A DNA stretch of 64,000 bases. Source: Candidatus Borrelia undatumii (GTDB lineage: Bacteria; Spirochaetota; Spirochaetia; Borreliales; Borreliaceae). The stretch is from assembly GCF_020882015.2 (NCBI RefSeq), contig NZ_CP086555.2, positions 744,001 to 808,000 of the forward strand, written 5' to 3'. The position numbers were made by a program, and so were the translations under genes. This document shows, piece after piece, positions 1 through 9,129 of the stretch (position 1 is the stretch's first letter; every line of letters starts with the position of its first letter). The notes beneath the pieces were generated by a model. The model was not told where the DNA came from, did not search any database, and saw only the letters and a program-made list of their open reading frames with translations.

Positions 1-750
1 TTTGTCTAAAAGTTTAATTTTATTTTTTAATTTTTTATTTATTTCCATATTAAAGAAGTACTTGAAAAAATTTACTTTTTGTAGGTAGTTAATGCCCTTT
101 ATTGGATTTTTTCCTTCTAAAAGTTTAATAAATTCGTTGTTTATTCTTTCCTTCGATAAGAATAAAACGTTTTCTTTTTTGTATTTCATAGATATTAATG
201 TTTGCTTATCTATCTTAAAGCCAAGAGTAGATGCAAATCTTGATGCTCTTAATATTCTGAGAGCATCTTCTTCAAACCTTCTGTTAGGGTCACCTATGCA
301 CTTGATTATTTTTTTGTTAATATCTCTTTTACCATTGTAACGATCTATTACTTGTTTGTTGAGTATGTTCATTGCAATTGAGTTTATTGTAAAATCTCTT
401 CTTTTTAGGTCTTCGTTTAAGTTTTTTGTAAATTCTATTTTGTGGGGAGATCTTTTATTTTTATATTCTTTATCTATTCTATAGGTTGTAACTTCAAAAA
501 TTTTTTTATTAAAGATTATACTTATTGTTCCATGCTTAACACCTGTTTTTATGTTGTTTGGAAATAGTTTCATTATTTCTTCCGGGGTTGCATTAGTTGT
601 AAAATCAAAATCATAAGGTGTCCTCTTAAGAAGCAGATCTCTTAAGGCCCCTCCTACTAGGAAAAATTCATAGTTGTTATTACTAAAAATTTTACCAATT
701 CTTATTATGTCTTTGCTATTGGAACCTAAATTCATATCAAAATATACCAT
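1..750 (-). CDS. cca: CCA-adding enzyme / poly(A) polymerase family tRNA nucleotidyltransferase (3' end beyond window)
   Basis: Class II nucleotidyltransferase that builds or repairs the 3' CCA end of tRNAs. The reading frame runs leftward from ATG at 750 and stays open to the window edge, so only about 250 N-terminal residues are visible. The signature GG..RD motif is near residues 33-38, followed by the metal-binding D-x-D (DFD, residues 47-49). The RRDFTIN motif is at about 117-123 and an RILRA segment follows, all typical of the family head and neck. The start lacks a strong ribosome binding site; an internal ATG at codon 6 is possible. A CCA-adding role is more likely than poly(A) polymerase because spirochaete tRNA genes such as those here do not encode CCA, but sequence alone does not separate the two. 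Confidence 0.9.
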   Translation of the reverse strand, partial: MVYFDMNLGSNSKDIIRIGKIFSNNNYEFFLVGGALRDLLLKRTPYDFDFTTNATPEEIMKLFPNNIKTGVKHGTISIIFNKKIFEVTTYRIDKEYKNKRSPHKIEFTKNLNEDLKRRDFTINSIAMNILNKQVIDRYNGKRDINKKIIKCIGDPNRRFEEDALRILRASRFASTLGFKIDKQTLISMKYKKENVLFLSKERINNEFIKLLEGKNPIKGINYLQKVNFFKYFFNMEINKKLKNKIKLLDK

Positions 751-853
751 GTTGAGATACTACTTTTCGAGAGCAGACTGCAATTCTAATTTATCTTTAA
801 AGTTATAAGAAGTATTTGTTGGATTTTGATTTAGTTTTTATAAATGAGGTTTT

Positions 854-2614
854 ATGAGTAAGATTGAGATTGATATACATGATTCCATTGATAAGCTTTC
901 TAAGGAAACGAGGATGAGGCTAATAAAAGAAATTAAAAAAAACCTAAGCTTAAATTCTTCTGGATTATTCATAAATAATTTCGATCGTTTGGATTCAGAT
1001 TCTGTATCACGGGCTGAAAGTTTTCTATCAGATCACTTGGTGGGAGAGCCTTTTTTGATAAGGATATGGATATATGTTTTACACTTTTTCCAAAGAGAAG
1101 TTAGTAGAGAAGAGATCTATAAGACTTATTTTCTAAAAAATTTAGAAAATAAAGTAAATAAGAGTTGCAAAAATCCTGTAATAGATTTTAAGAGGGGCAT
1201 TCTGTATATGGGTTTTGTAGAAATGTTTTTTGGATTTTATCGTTATTCTGTGAAGCTTAAGAAATTTTTTAAGATTTTAGATGATAGAAATGTTGTTGAA
1301 CAGGCAATTTTTGAAGTTATTAATAGTAAAATCCCTAATTTTGAGCATAAAATCAAGGATTTTGTGGATGAAGAAGAATATGAGAAGTATTTGAAAAAAA
1401 ACAAAAGTCTGAATGAACTAGAGGATAGCATTAAAACAAAAATTAATGCTTACCTTAACTCAATTCCTCTGCAAACCTATAAAACTGTGGAAGATATATT
1501 TGAGTTTTTTTATGTACTAAACAGCGTTGCATTTTTTCCTTACAAGTCTTTTTTTTCTTTCTTTGATATAGAGTTTTTAGATGATGCAAATTTAAACATT
1601 ACTAACTTTAATGGTTCAGGCAGTGCTAGTTTTGAAAGTGTTGATAAGTATTTTAATTGTTTCTTTGACCTTTTGCATACTTTAGGACGTATTGAGGTAA
1701 ATGAAGAAATCTTGAAGATTATTGTTAGAAATTATTTTTTAACAATAGATTCAAATAAGGTTAATGTTTTTGGGGAAGAGGGGGTTTTAAAGTTTGATAT
1801 AATTTATAAAAATGTTTTAAGCATTATGTCAAAGGTTATAAGTCTGGCAAAATCTTTGCCTTATTTGGAAATATTTAAACTTTATTATAAAAATCCGATT
1901 TTACAGCCTAATAAGTGTGTTTCTTCTCTAGATTTGAAAAGTTTTTATGAAAATATTTTGTTCTTAAACGTTAGTGGTCAAATTGTTAGAAATCATGTTA
2001 TGGATTTAAAGAATCTTGCTAATAAAGAAATTAAAAATTTAATTAAGAATCATAGCGTCATTACGGAGTTAAGTAGTGCAATCTTTGTAGGTCTTGAAAT
2101 TGGATATTCTAATTTCAAGAAACTTTACTTTCTTAATGAGTTTTTTAAAACTGTTTATGACGTAAGAATGATTGAGGTGTTAAAAGCCGTGAATAACGTG
2201 GTACTAGTAACTAGTGTTGAGATAAGAAGCTCCTACGTCGCTCTTGAGAAGGGTATTGATGCTTTAAGAAGAGAGGTCTGTGATTTTTATTTTAAAATTA
2301 ATAATAAAAATGAAGAGTATGAGAGATGTATGCAAGAAGGAATTGACGATTCTTGTAGAAGCGAGATTTTGGAGTGGTGCTTGAATGAAAGTTGCTATCT
2401 TGAAAAATTAGTTCTTAATTTTGTAGATTTTTTTACTGACCTCAGAAAAAAATATATTCTCCTCTTGGAGAATAATAATGCTTTCATACAGAGTGCTCTA
2501 GGCGTTTCTTATAAATTGTCTATAGGAGATAACGAAAAAATTAGTCTAGCTCACGTTATTAGTAATGTAGTACCTCTTATAGATCAAACTCTTTTTATAC
2601 TTGGGAGTTTGTAA
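854..2614 (+). CDS. conserved hypothetical protein, 586 aa
   Basis: I do not recognise a functional domain. The protein is 586 residues, rich in Phe, Lys, Asn and Ile, with no signal peptide and no clear long membrane segment, so it is probably cytoplasmic. It looks largely helical, with charged stretches around residues 165-200 and 475-510. A GAGG ribosome binding site lies just upstream of the ATG. The downstream membrane-protein gene follows after 5 nt, so the two are probably co-transcribed. It occupies the place of BB0707 in the Lyme-spirochaete chromosome (from memory), where the product is also uncharacterised. Confidence 0.8.
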   Translation: MSKIEIDIHDSIDKLSKETRMRLIKEIKKNLSLNSSGLFINNFDRLDSDSVSRAESFLSDHLVGEPFLIRIWIYVLHFFQREVSREEIYKTYFLKNLENKVNKSCKNPVIDFKRGILYMGFVEMFFGFYRYSVKLKKFFKILDDRNVVEQAIFEVINSKIPNFEHKIKDFVDEEEYEKYLKKNKSLNELEDSIKTKINAYLNSIPLQTYKTVEDIFEFFYVLNSVAFFPYKSFFSFFDIEFLDDANLNITNFNGSGSASFESVDKYFNCFFDLLHTLGRIEVNEEILKIIVRNYFLTIDSNKVNVFGEEGVLKFDIIYKNVLSIMSKVISLAKSLPYLEIFKLYYKNPILQPNKCVSSLDLKSFYENILFLNVSGQIVRNHVMDLKNLANKEIKNLIKNHSVITELSSAIFVGLEIGYSNFKKLYFLNEFFKTVYDVRMIEVLKAVNNVVLVTSVEIRSSYVALEKGIDALRREVCDFYFKINNKNEEYERCMQEGIDDSCRSEILEWCLNESCYLEKLVLNFVDFFTDLRKKYILLLENNNAFIQSALGVSYKLSIGDNEKISLAHVISNVVPLIDQTLFILGSL

Positions 2615-2619
2615 TTATT

Positions 2620-2943
2620 ATGAGGTCTTTTAATGTATATAAATTTAGATTATTGTCAGTTTTTGTTAGAGGTTTAGTAATAACGCTATTTCTCAATTCT
2701 TTGCTCAGTCTGTTAATGTTTTTAGCGGGAGCTTACAATGTTTTTATGCACTCCTTTCAGCAATTTTCTCTTGATTTTGCAATTGCATTAAGCTCTGTTT
2801 CTTTTGGGATAGAGGCTACTAGATTAGTATTTCTTTATCTGATTATTGGGAAAAAGACTAAGTATTATTTAGTTTTGGTTTCTAGTTTTTTGGTTTGTTT
2901 TTTTTCTTTTTTTATAAAAATTTTTCTTTCTATTGGCATGTAA
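2620..2943 (+). CDS. small integral membrane protein, 107 aa, unknown function
   Basis: Hypothetical membrane protein. Three hydrophobic segments are visible at roughly residues 12-38, 50-78 and 82-105, with a short KKTK turn before the last, which suggests three membrane helices. It starts 5 nt after the preceding unknown gene and probably shares its mRNA. Near its 3' end a perfect 14-bp palindrome (2950-2963) could serve as a weak terminator before the tRNA promoter. No family assignment is possible from sequence alone. Confidence 0.7.
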   Translation: MRSFNVYKFRLLSVFVRGLVITLFLNSLLSLLMFLAGAYNVFMHSFQQFSLDFAIALSSVSFGIEATRLVFLYLIIGKKTKYYLVLVSSFLVCFFSFFIKIFLSIGM

Positions 2944-2967
2944 GTTATTGATTTTTAAAAATCACTA

Positions 2968-2995
2968 TTGACTAATATACTTTGTTTATTATAGA
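2968..2995 (+). promoter_or_regulatory. sigma-70 promoter for tRNA-Thr/tRNA-Tyr
   Basis: TTGACT at 2968-2973 and TATAGA at 2990-2995 with a 16-nt spacer. The predicted start is about 3002, some 11 nt before the tRNA-Thr 5' end. Confidence 0.6.
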
Positions 2996-3012
2996 CTAGC
3001 CGTTAGTGCTAT

Positions 3013-3086
3013 GCCGACTTAGCTCAGCTGGCCAGAGCAGCGGTCTTGTAAACCGCAGGTCGTCGGTTCGAATCCGACAGTCGGCT
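3013..3086 (+). tRNA. tRNA-Thr (TGT anticodon)
   Basis: A complete cloverleaf: 7-bp acceptor stem (GCCGACT paired with AGTCGGC), D arm, anticodon stem-loop with TGT in a seven-base loop, and a T arm containing TTCGAAT. The discriminator base is T at 3086 and CCA is not encoded. It is separated from tRNA-Tyr by only 3 nt, so both are probably cut from one precursor. Confidence 0.95.
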
Positions 3087-3089
3087 TTT

Positions 3090-3171
3090 GGGGCGGTACC
3101 GAAGTGGTTAACCGGGGCAGACTGTAAATCTGTTGGCATTGCCTACGTGGGTTCGAATCCCACCCTCCCCA
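3090..3171 (+). tRNA. tRNA-Tyr (GTA anticodon)
   Basis: A class II tRNA of 82 nt with the long variable arm expected for bacterial tRNA-Tyr. The anticodon loop is CTGTAAA and the T arm contains TTCGAAT. The acceptor stem pairs except at the fifth position, where C3094 faces T3166; see the findings. The discriminator base is A and CCA is not encoded. Confidence 0.93.
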
Positions 3172-3214
3172 GTAGAGGGTCTTATGGGGGATTTGTTTTT
3201 CTTGGAGGTGGTGT

Positions 3215-3244
3215 CCTTTTCGCAAAGAGGCGGTGGGTTTTTTT
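3215..3244 (+). terminator. possible weak terminator after the tRNA pair
   Basis: A 6-bp stem including one G-T pair (3215-3220 with 3225-3230) is followed after a short gap by seven T residues (3238-3244). The stem is weak, so this is a tentative call. Confidence 0.3.
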
Positions 3245-3300
3245 GAATTTTGAGCAGGGCTTGTTGATGTTACTCTCTCTTGGGTAGGATTTGAGTTCTT

Positions 3301-4335
3301 ATGAAGATAAAAAAAGTTTTTGTTTCCTCTATCATCTTTGTTGCTGTGGTTTGTGTTTTGTTGTTTTTTGTCTGTTTTCTAAACTCTTCTCCTTCCGCGT
3401 CTGAGGCGTTGTGTGAATTTGAGGTGCAAAGAGGATGGGGGGTCAAGAGAATAGCTGGAGAGCTTAAAAAACAAGGCTTTATTAGGTCTGAAAAACTGTT
3501 GATGGTTATTTCCTATGTTTTTGGTAGTGATGGGAATTTTAAAGAAGGCAAACATTTAATTGGTAAAAATTTTTCAACTTTTGAGGTGTATAAGAAGCTC
3601 TTGAAGGGTAACCCCGCCCTTGATATTAGCGTTACTATACCGGAAGGGTATACGGTTAGAAGAATAGCTTTAAAACTTAATGAATTTGGTATTATTGGTG
3701 ATGCTCAAAGTTTTATTGATTTGATAAATGATGCTAGATTTATCAGTGAGCTTGGGCTTGATTATTATTCTCTTGAAGGATTTTTATTTCCAGATACTTA
3801 TAAATTTTATGAGGGGATGGATATGAGGGAGATAATTAAAGCATTTGTTGGTAATTTTTTTAGCAGACTCGTTTCAATGGGAATAGATTATAAGTCTTAT
3901 TCTAGTGAGGATCTTTATAGTAGGGTAATTATTGCTTCTATTGTAGAGAGAGAGTATAGGGTTAAGAGCGAAGCAGCGGTAATGGCATCTGTTTTTTACA
4001 ATAGGATAGAGTTTAATATGGCGTTGCAATCTTGTGCTACAATCGAGTATGTTATCACTGAAGAATTGAAAAAGCCTCATCCTAGGAGGATTTATTTTTC
4101 AGATTTAGAGATTAAGTCCCCCTATAATACTTATGTTAATAGGGGTTATCCTCCAACTCCAATCTCTAATGCTGGTGCTGTGTCTTTGTGTGCGGCCTTT
4201 TTCCCCGATAATACGGACTACTTGTTTTTTGTTTTAAAAAATCCCAAGACTGGAGCTCATAAATTCTCTTCAGATTATAGTGACCATCTATTATCGGCAA
4301 GTAGTTATATGCACAATTTTGTTACCAAGGATTAA
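3301..4335 (+). CDS. mltG: endolytic murein transglycosylase MltG
   Basis: Membrane-anchored lytic transglycosylase that cuts nascent glycan strands and is thought to terminate their growth. The single N-terminal membrane helix is at about residues 7-28. A LysM-like region follows, then the YceG catalytic domain. The catalytic glutamate is E216 in the ASIVERE motif, matching the E. coli ASIVEKE site. The FPDTY motif (163-167) and the SPYNTY...PPTPI stretch near 275-290 are also family hallmarks. Length (344 aa) is normal. It heads a tight run with dnaG, which begins 5 nt after its stop, and then rpoD. Older annotations call this family aminodeoxychorismate lyase; the motifs here do not support that. 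Confidence 0.93.
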   Translation: MKIKKVFVSSIIFVAVVCVLLFFVCFLNSSPSASEALCEFEVQRGWGVKRIAGELKKQGFIRSEKLLMVISYVFGSDGNFKEGKHLIGKNFSTFEVYKKLLKGNPALDISVTIPEGYTVRRIALKLNEFGIIGDAQSFIDLINDARFISELGLDYYSLEGFLFPDTYKFYEGMDMREIIKAFVGNFFSRLVSMGIDYKSYSSEDLYSRVIIASIVEREYRVKSEAAVMASVFYNRIEFNMALQSCATIEYVITEELKKPHPRRIYFSDLEIKSPYNTYVNRGYPPTPISNAGAVSLCAAFFPDNTDYLFFVLKNPKTGAHKFSSDYSDHLLSASSYMHNFVTKD

Positions 4336-4340
4336 AGAAC

Positions 4341-6116
4341 ATGGAGCATGCTAAAGTTATAGATTTGATTAAAAGTAGAGTAGATATCGTCGATTTTATA
4401 GGGGAGCGTGTTAGGCTAGTCAGATCAGGATCGTCTTATAAGGGTCTTTGTCCCTTTCATGCAGAGAAAACAGCCTCTTTTTTTGTGAATCCTTCTCAAG
4501 GTTTTTTTTATTGTTTCGGGTGTAAAAAAGGTGGGGATGTTATAAAGTTTTTGGTGGATATTGAGAAATTTAGCTACAATGATGCTGTTAAGTCTTTGTG
4601 TAGCAGAGTGGGAATTTTGTATGAGGATATTAAGAGACCCGATGGTTATGTTAAGGACAGAGCTCAAAATAGGGAAATAGTTTCGAAAATATACAGCTTA
4701 AATTCTAGGTTGGTTAGTTTTTTTTTATCTTCTTTTTGTAATAATAAGAAAGTTTTGAATTATATTCTTAAAGAGAGGAGTATATCAAGGAGAGTCGTTA
4801 ATTTATTCAATATTGGGTATTTGCAATGTGATGTGGAGGGTGGATTTAGTTTTTATAATTTTTTGATTTCAGAAGGATATTCTGCTGAGCTGTTAGTCAA
4901 AAGTGGTTTCTTTTCAAAGAAAAGGAAAAGGTTTTCTATTTTGTCTGGTAGACTGATTTTCCCGATCAGAGATTTTAAGGGGAATGTGGTGGGTTTTGGG
5001 GGGCGGAGTTTGGGTGTGGGTAACGGGCCCAAATACATCAATTTGAGCGAAACGGATCTTTTTAAGAAGAGAGAGTTACTTTATGGGTTTTATGAGGGTT
5101 TCTCTGCGATTAAGGAAAGTAGGTCGGTGATACTAACAGAGGGGTATATGGATGTTCTTTCTTTTTTTACAGCCGGCGTGAAGATTGCGGTGTCTACGCT
5201 CGGTACATCTTTTTCGAGGGAGCATCTTGCTTTAATTAGGAGGTATGCTGATAAAATAACAATATGTTTTGATGGTGATGATGCTGGACTTGTAGCTACT
5301 TTTAAGGCATATCAAGTTTGTTTGCCCTTTGGTATTGATGTGAGTGTGATTAAGATGGAATATGGGTTTGACCCTGCAGATGTTTTAAAAAGTAGAGGGA
5401 TGTCTTATCTGGGAGATTTAGTTGGTAATGAGTGTGATGCGTTTGAATATCTTTTGGAAAGATATTCTCTTAAGTATGATTTGAGTAAAACGTCGAGTTT
5501 AAATATTATGATTAGTATCTTTATTAAGTTAATAAGCCTGTCAAGCACTAATACGCAAAGAGATATTCTTTTAGAGAAACTAGAAGGTAAGGTTGGTATT
5601 AGATTGGAGACCTTAAGACAGGATTACTATGATGTTAGAGAAAGAAATGCAATTGAGAATTCTAGGAAAAGTGCATCTTCTTATCAACCAAATACATATG
5701 AGAGGTATTTAGTGATCGCCTTATTGAAAGACTTTAATTATTTTAATATAATGAGGCGCAATATTAGTGATAGCGACTTGCATGACGTTGATGTGAGGAA
5801 GGTTTTTGTGTGCTTTGAAAACTTGTTTGACAATGATGAGATTTTTTCATTGCTTAATTTAAAAGAGCTTTTAAAGGATAAGTATGGCGTCAGTGAAACT
5901 TTTTTTGAAGATATGTTGGGGATAGAATTTGAAGTAGATAATGAGATGGTTATGCAGATTTTATTTGCAATCAAGAAAAGAAAATTGGAAGATCGTGTTT
6001 TGGCCTTTAAGGAGATGATCGGGCCTAATTCTTTGGTAGATGCTAGGACTCAAATAAGGGAATTAATGTTTTTGAATATGCAAAGAGAGAGTTTAAGGAT
6101 ATATTTGGATGGATAG
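4341..6116 (+). CDS. dnaG: DNA primase DnaG
   Basis: Synthesises RNA primers for lagging-strand replication. The N-terminal zinc finger has ligands C37, H40, C58 and C61. The Toprim catalytic domain carries the acidic TEGYMD motif near residue 267 and the FDGDDAG motif near 310, which bind the catalytic metals. The C-terminal part (about 450-591) is the divergent helicase-interaction region. At 591 aa it is full length. It overlaps the start of rpoD by 8 nt, preserving the primase-sigma70 arrangement of the classical macromolecular-synthesis operon, with mltG in front. Confidence 0.97.
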   Translation: MEHAKVIDLIKSRVDIVDFIGERVRLVRSGSSYKGLCPFHAEKTASFFVNPSQGFFYCFGCKKGGDVIKFLVDIEKFSYNDAVKSLCSRVGILYEDIKRPDGYVKDRAQNREIVSKIYSLNSRLVSFFLSSFCNNKKVLNYILKERSISRRVVNLFNIGYLQCDVEGGFSFYNFLISEGYSAELLVKSGFFSKKRKRFSILSGRLIFPIRDFKGNVVGFGGRSLGVGNGPKYINLSETDLFKKRELLYGFYEGFSAIKESRSVILTEGYMDVLSFFTAGVKIAVSTLGTSFSREHLALIRRYADKITICFDGDDAGLVATFKAYQVCLPFGIDVSVIKMEYGFDPADVLKSRGMSYLGDLVGNECDAFEYLLERYSLKYDLSKTSSLNIMISIFIKLISLSSTNTQRDILLEKLEGKVGIRLETLRQDYYDVRERNAIENSRKSASSYQPNTYERYLVIALLKDFNYFNIMRRNISDSDLHDVDVRKVFVCFENLFDNDEIFSLLNLKELLKDKYGVSETFFEDMLGIEFEVDNEMVMQILFAIKKRKLEDRVLAFKEMIGPNSLVDARTQIRELMFLNMQRESLRIYLDG

Positions 6117-7992
6117 CATGGAGAGCAAAGAATTGCAGTGTTTTAGGAAAAAGAATGCGAAAGTAATAAGGGGCATATTAGAGTATTTGGGGGATAGGAA
6201 AGAGGTTACTTTTTCGGATTTGTCTACCTTACTCTCAGGAGATATGTTGGAACCTGAAAACATTGATTTTATTTATGAGATACTTGAAGATGAGGGAGTA
6301 AGCTTGATTGATAAAAGAGTGGAATCTGGAAGCTCTGATGCCAGTGATTCTGAGTTAGAAGAAGTGAGTAAAATGGATAGTCAATTTATGGTTTTAAGTG
6401 ATTGTGATGATGAGGCTGATGATAAGTTAGAAGAATTTGACGATATTTTAGAAAAGGAAGATTTTTCAGGGTGTATTAGAAGCGGATTGTTAAAAGATAA
6501 CAACACTGAGGATCCAATAAGGCTTTATTTAAAGGAAATAGGAAAGGAATTTTTATTAACCGGAAATCAGGAAGTTGAACTTGCAAAACAAATGGATTCT
6601 GGGGAGTCTATAATTGAAAACATTCTTAAGAGCGAGGGCCTTGTTATAGAGAACTACTATAATTTGATTAATGCTATTTATTCAAGAGGAGATAGGGAAG
6701 AGTTTTTTAAAAGGGAAAAGGAAAGGGAGAAGGATAATAATGCGGATTACTATAACAAAAAAAAAAGAATCACTTCTTTTTATAAAGCCGCATTAAAACC
6801 TTTTCAGGATCGTATAGTAAGTTATATTGAAAATAAGCATAAATTGTACGAGCTTGGGGAGGATATCTTTGAGGAAAGCGTTAATAATGAAAGACTTGAT
6901 ATAAAAGAAATTCTTAAATCTGTTCCTTTGTATCAGGAAGAATTGAGGGTTTTTTCAGATGATTATATTGATTCTGCCAGTAAGATAAGGGATCTAAAGA
7001 GACAGCAGAAGTCCATATTAGATCGATTGAAGGTGGATAAAATTAGGAATCTTAGGATTCTTGGCAGGGATTTGGCTATCCCTGAGAGACGGGAGAAGAT
7101 AGAAAAATGTTTAAATATGCGAGAAGATCTTATTAAAGAGCAGATTACAGAAGCTCAGCTTACGCAAAAGGAGCTTGAAAGAATTGAGATGTATTATGAG
7201 TACCCAGTAGATAGGATAATACGGATGTCGGAAGAGATTATTAAGGGGAAGCAGATGATGCAACATGCGAAGGATCAGTTGATTAAGGCTAATTTGAGAC
7301 TTGTGGTAAGTATAGCTAAAAAGTATGCTAATAGGGGACTGCATTTTTTCGATCTTGTGCAGGAAGGCAATATTGGTTTAATTAAAGCTGTTGAAAAATT
7401 TGAGTATAAGAGGGGATTTAAATTTTCGACCTATGCTACGTGGTGGATTAGACAAGCGATAACAAGGTCAATCTCGGATCAGGCACGTACGATACGTGTT
7501 CCTGTACATATGATTGAGCAAATAAATAGGTTAAATAGAGAAACAAGATATTTGGTGCAGGTTTTAGGTAAAGATCCAACAGACGAGGAGCTTGCGGTTA
7601 GACTTGGGTGGGAACTGAAAAAGGTTAAGACTGTTAAGAATGTTTCAAGGGAACCTGTATCGCTTGAAACTCCAATCGGGGAAGAAGAAGATTCTGTTCT
7701 GAGCGATTTCATTGAGGACAAGGCAATAAAAAATCCAGCAAAGCATACGTCTTTTGTAGTATTACAAGATCAAATAAGATCAATTCTTGGTACTCTTCCG
7801 GAGAGGGAACAGGAAGTCGTTAAGATGAGATTTGGGCTTGAGGATGGTTATTCTTTGACTCTTGAAGAAGTTGGGCTTCATTTTAATGTTACAAGGGAAA
7901 GGATTAGGCAGATTGAATCTAAGGCTTTAAGGAGACTTAAAAATCCTAAGAAGACTCAGAAACTTAAAGATTATTTAGAAGATTTAAATTAG
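6109..7992 (+). CDS. rpoD: primary sigma factor RpoD (sigma-70)
   Basis: Housekeeping sigma subunit of RNA polymerase. Region 1.2 ([11 protein letters not shown]) starts near residue 133. A long non-conserved insertion follows at about 190-360. Region 2, with the core-binding [10 protein letters not shown] motif, is near 415, and the -10 recognition helix lies before RTIRVPVHM at about 460. Region 4.2 ([16 protein letters not shown]) is near 598-612. The ATG at 6109 has AAGGA 10 nt upstream and overlaps dnaG; the next ATG at 6118 is too far from that site. A run of eight G begins at the last base of the stop codon and serves the next gene as ribosome binding site. Confidence 0.98.
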   Translation: MDSMESKELQCFRKKNAKVIRGILEYLGDRKEVTFSDLSTLLSGDMLEPENIDFIYEILEDEGVSLIDKRVESGSSDASDSELEEVSKMDSQFMVLSDCDDEADDKLEEFDDILEKEDFSGCIRSGLLKDNNTEDPIRLYLKEIGKEFLLTGNQEVELAKQMDSGESIIENILKSEGLVIENYYNLINAIYSRGDREEFFKREKEREKDNNADYYNKKKRITSFYKAALKPFQDRIVSYIENKHKLYELGEDIFEESVNNERLDIKEILKSVPLYQEELRVFSDDYIDSASKIRDLKRQQKSILDRLKVDKIRNLRILGRDLAIPERREKIEKCLNMREDLIKEQITEAQLTQKELERIEMYYEYPVDRIIRMSEEIIKGKQMMQHAKDQLIKANLRLVVSIAKKYANRGLHFFDLVQEGNIGLIKAVEKFEYKRGFKFSTYATWWIRQAITRSISDQARTIRVPVHMIEQINRLNRETRYLVQVLGKDPTDEELAVRLGWELKKVKTVKNVSREPVSLETPIGEEEDSVLSDFIEDKAIKNPAKHTSFVVLQDQIRSILGTLPEREQEVVKMRFGLEDGYSLTLEEVGLHFNVTRERIRQIESKALRRLKNPKKTQKLKDYLEDLN

Positions 7993-8000
7993 GGGGGGGT

Positions 8001-8759
8001 GTGGAAAGTAATATTGATATATTAAAAAACCTTGAAGGCATATACAAGGCTAAGTTTAGCCTTGAAGAAAGGCAAAAGAGTATTCCTAGGTATTTACAGG
8101 TTAAGAAATCTCAAATTGATGAGCTTATTGGAGTACTTAATGAGTTACAGGTCAAGTTTAAAGAGTGTCAGAAAGAAGATTCGTCTTTGAAATTGGGCAT
8201 TCAGGACATTAATATGAGAAAAACTAAAGCAGAGGAAAAAATAGATAGTATTAAGACTCAAAGAGAATATGAGGCTCTTGAGAAAGAGTTGCAGGCTATT
8301 ATTGATGATGAGGTTGCTATTAGGAAAAAGATGACACATGTTACTGGCCTTAAGACAAGGGTGGATAGAGAAATAACAGAGTTAAAGGGTAAGCTTGAGG
8401 GTGAGCAAAGTATTTATGCCACTGAAAGTGCTAATCTTGAGGAGGAGCTTTTAAGTGTTAAACAAAAACTTCTTGATATTACAGATGAGGAGGGGAAGTA
8501 TGCTTCTAGAATGGATGAGGATTTTTTGTTTAAATTCCAGAGGATTATTAGGAACAAATCTAGTGGGGTTGTTCCTCTGGTTGAAAATGTTTGTAAGGGG
8601 TGTAACATGATACTTCCTGTTGAGTTCGCAAACAAGGTGAGGCGTGAGCCCGATGATGTTAAGTTTTGTCCTTATTGTAGTAGAATACTTTATTATCAGG
8701 AGGCGTTTGAGGTTGGCTTGGGAATGATGCCTGGAAGTTTAGCGGATCTTATTGAGTAA
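8001..8759 (+). CDS. coiled-coil protein with C-terminal C4 zinc ribbon (DUF164/CT398-like)
   Basis: The first 180 or so residues are a long charged coiled coil. A C4 zinc ribbon follows with Cys198, Cys201, Cys223 and Cys226. This is the architecture of the CT398 / H. pylori HP0958-like family, some of whose members act in flagellar or type III export regulation; a role here is not shown. The start is GTG, with an eight-G run at 7992-7999 as ribosome binding site only 1 nt away. Any slippage in that tract would change the spacing. rnpB begins 11 nt after the stop, so the RNase P RNA may be processed from this transcript. Confidence 0.8.
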   Translation: MESNIDILKNLEGIYKAKFSLEERQKSIPRYLQVKKSQIDELIGVLNELQVKFKECQKEDSSLKLGIQDINMRKTKAEEKIDSIKTQREYEALEKELQAIIDDEVAIRKKMTHVTGLKTRVDREITELKGKLEGEQSIYATESANLEEELLSVKQKLLDITDEEGKYASRMDEDFLFKFQRIIRNKSSGVVPLVENVCKGCNMILPVEFANKVRREPDDVKFCPYCSRILYYQEAFEVGLGMMPGSLADLIE

Positions 8760-8770
8760 GAATTTATATT

Positions 8771-9110
8771 AAGTTAATACCCAGTCATCGCCTAATTTAC
8801 GTTGAGGTGTTTTAGGAGGAAAGTCCGAGCTCCGATAAGAGCATGATGCTAGGTAATGCCTAGGGGTTTTAGACTTAAGAGAGTGTCACAGAAAATTACC
8901 GCCTTAGGGTAAGGGTGAAAAGGTGAGGTAAGAGCTCACCGCTTATTTAGTGATAAATAAGGTCAGGACAAACCTCATTAGGAGCAAAATCAAGTATGCA
9001 GGTTTTCCTTGCTCTTGGGAACTTGCGGGTGGATTGCATGATTTTTCCAGTGATGGAAAAACAAGATAGATGATGACGTAGTACAGAACTCGGCTTATGG
9101 GTATTAACTT
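8771..9110 (+). ncRNA. rnpB: RNase P RNA
   Basis: Catalytic RNA of RNase P, which matures tRNA 5' ends. The conserved P4 strands are visible as GAGGAAAGTCCGAGCTCC (about 8814-8832) and ACAGAACTCGGCTTA near 9083-9097. The CCGAG and CTCGG segments pair, a covarying change from the common CCGGG/CCCGG. The ends are fixed by a perfect 13-bp P1 helix (8771-8783 with 9098-9110). It lies between two protein genes on the same strand with no clear separate promoter. The ATG at 9097 falls inside the 3' strand of P1 and is not the start of the next gene. Confidence 0.95.
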
Positions 9111-9129
9111 AATTTTTGTAGGGAGTTTT

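Noticed and set aside
92-340. 82-aa plus-strand open frame
   Set aside because: Antisense to the clear cca reading frame.
3006-3287. 93-aa plus-strand open frame (and a 68-aa minus frame at 3019-3225)
   Set aside because: Both run straight through the tRNA-Thr and tRNA-Tyr genes; GC-rich tRNA sequence keeps the frames open.
9097-9129. Upstream ATG for the TPR protein
   Set aside because: It lies in the P1 helix of rnpB; ATG 9130 has GGGAG in front.
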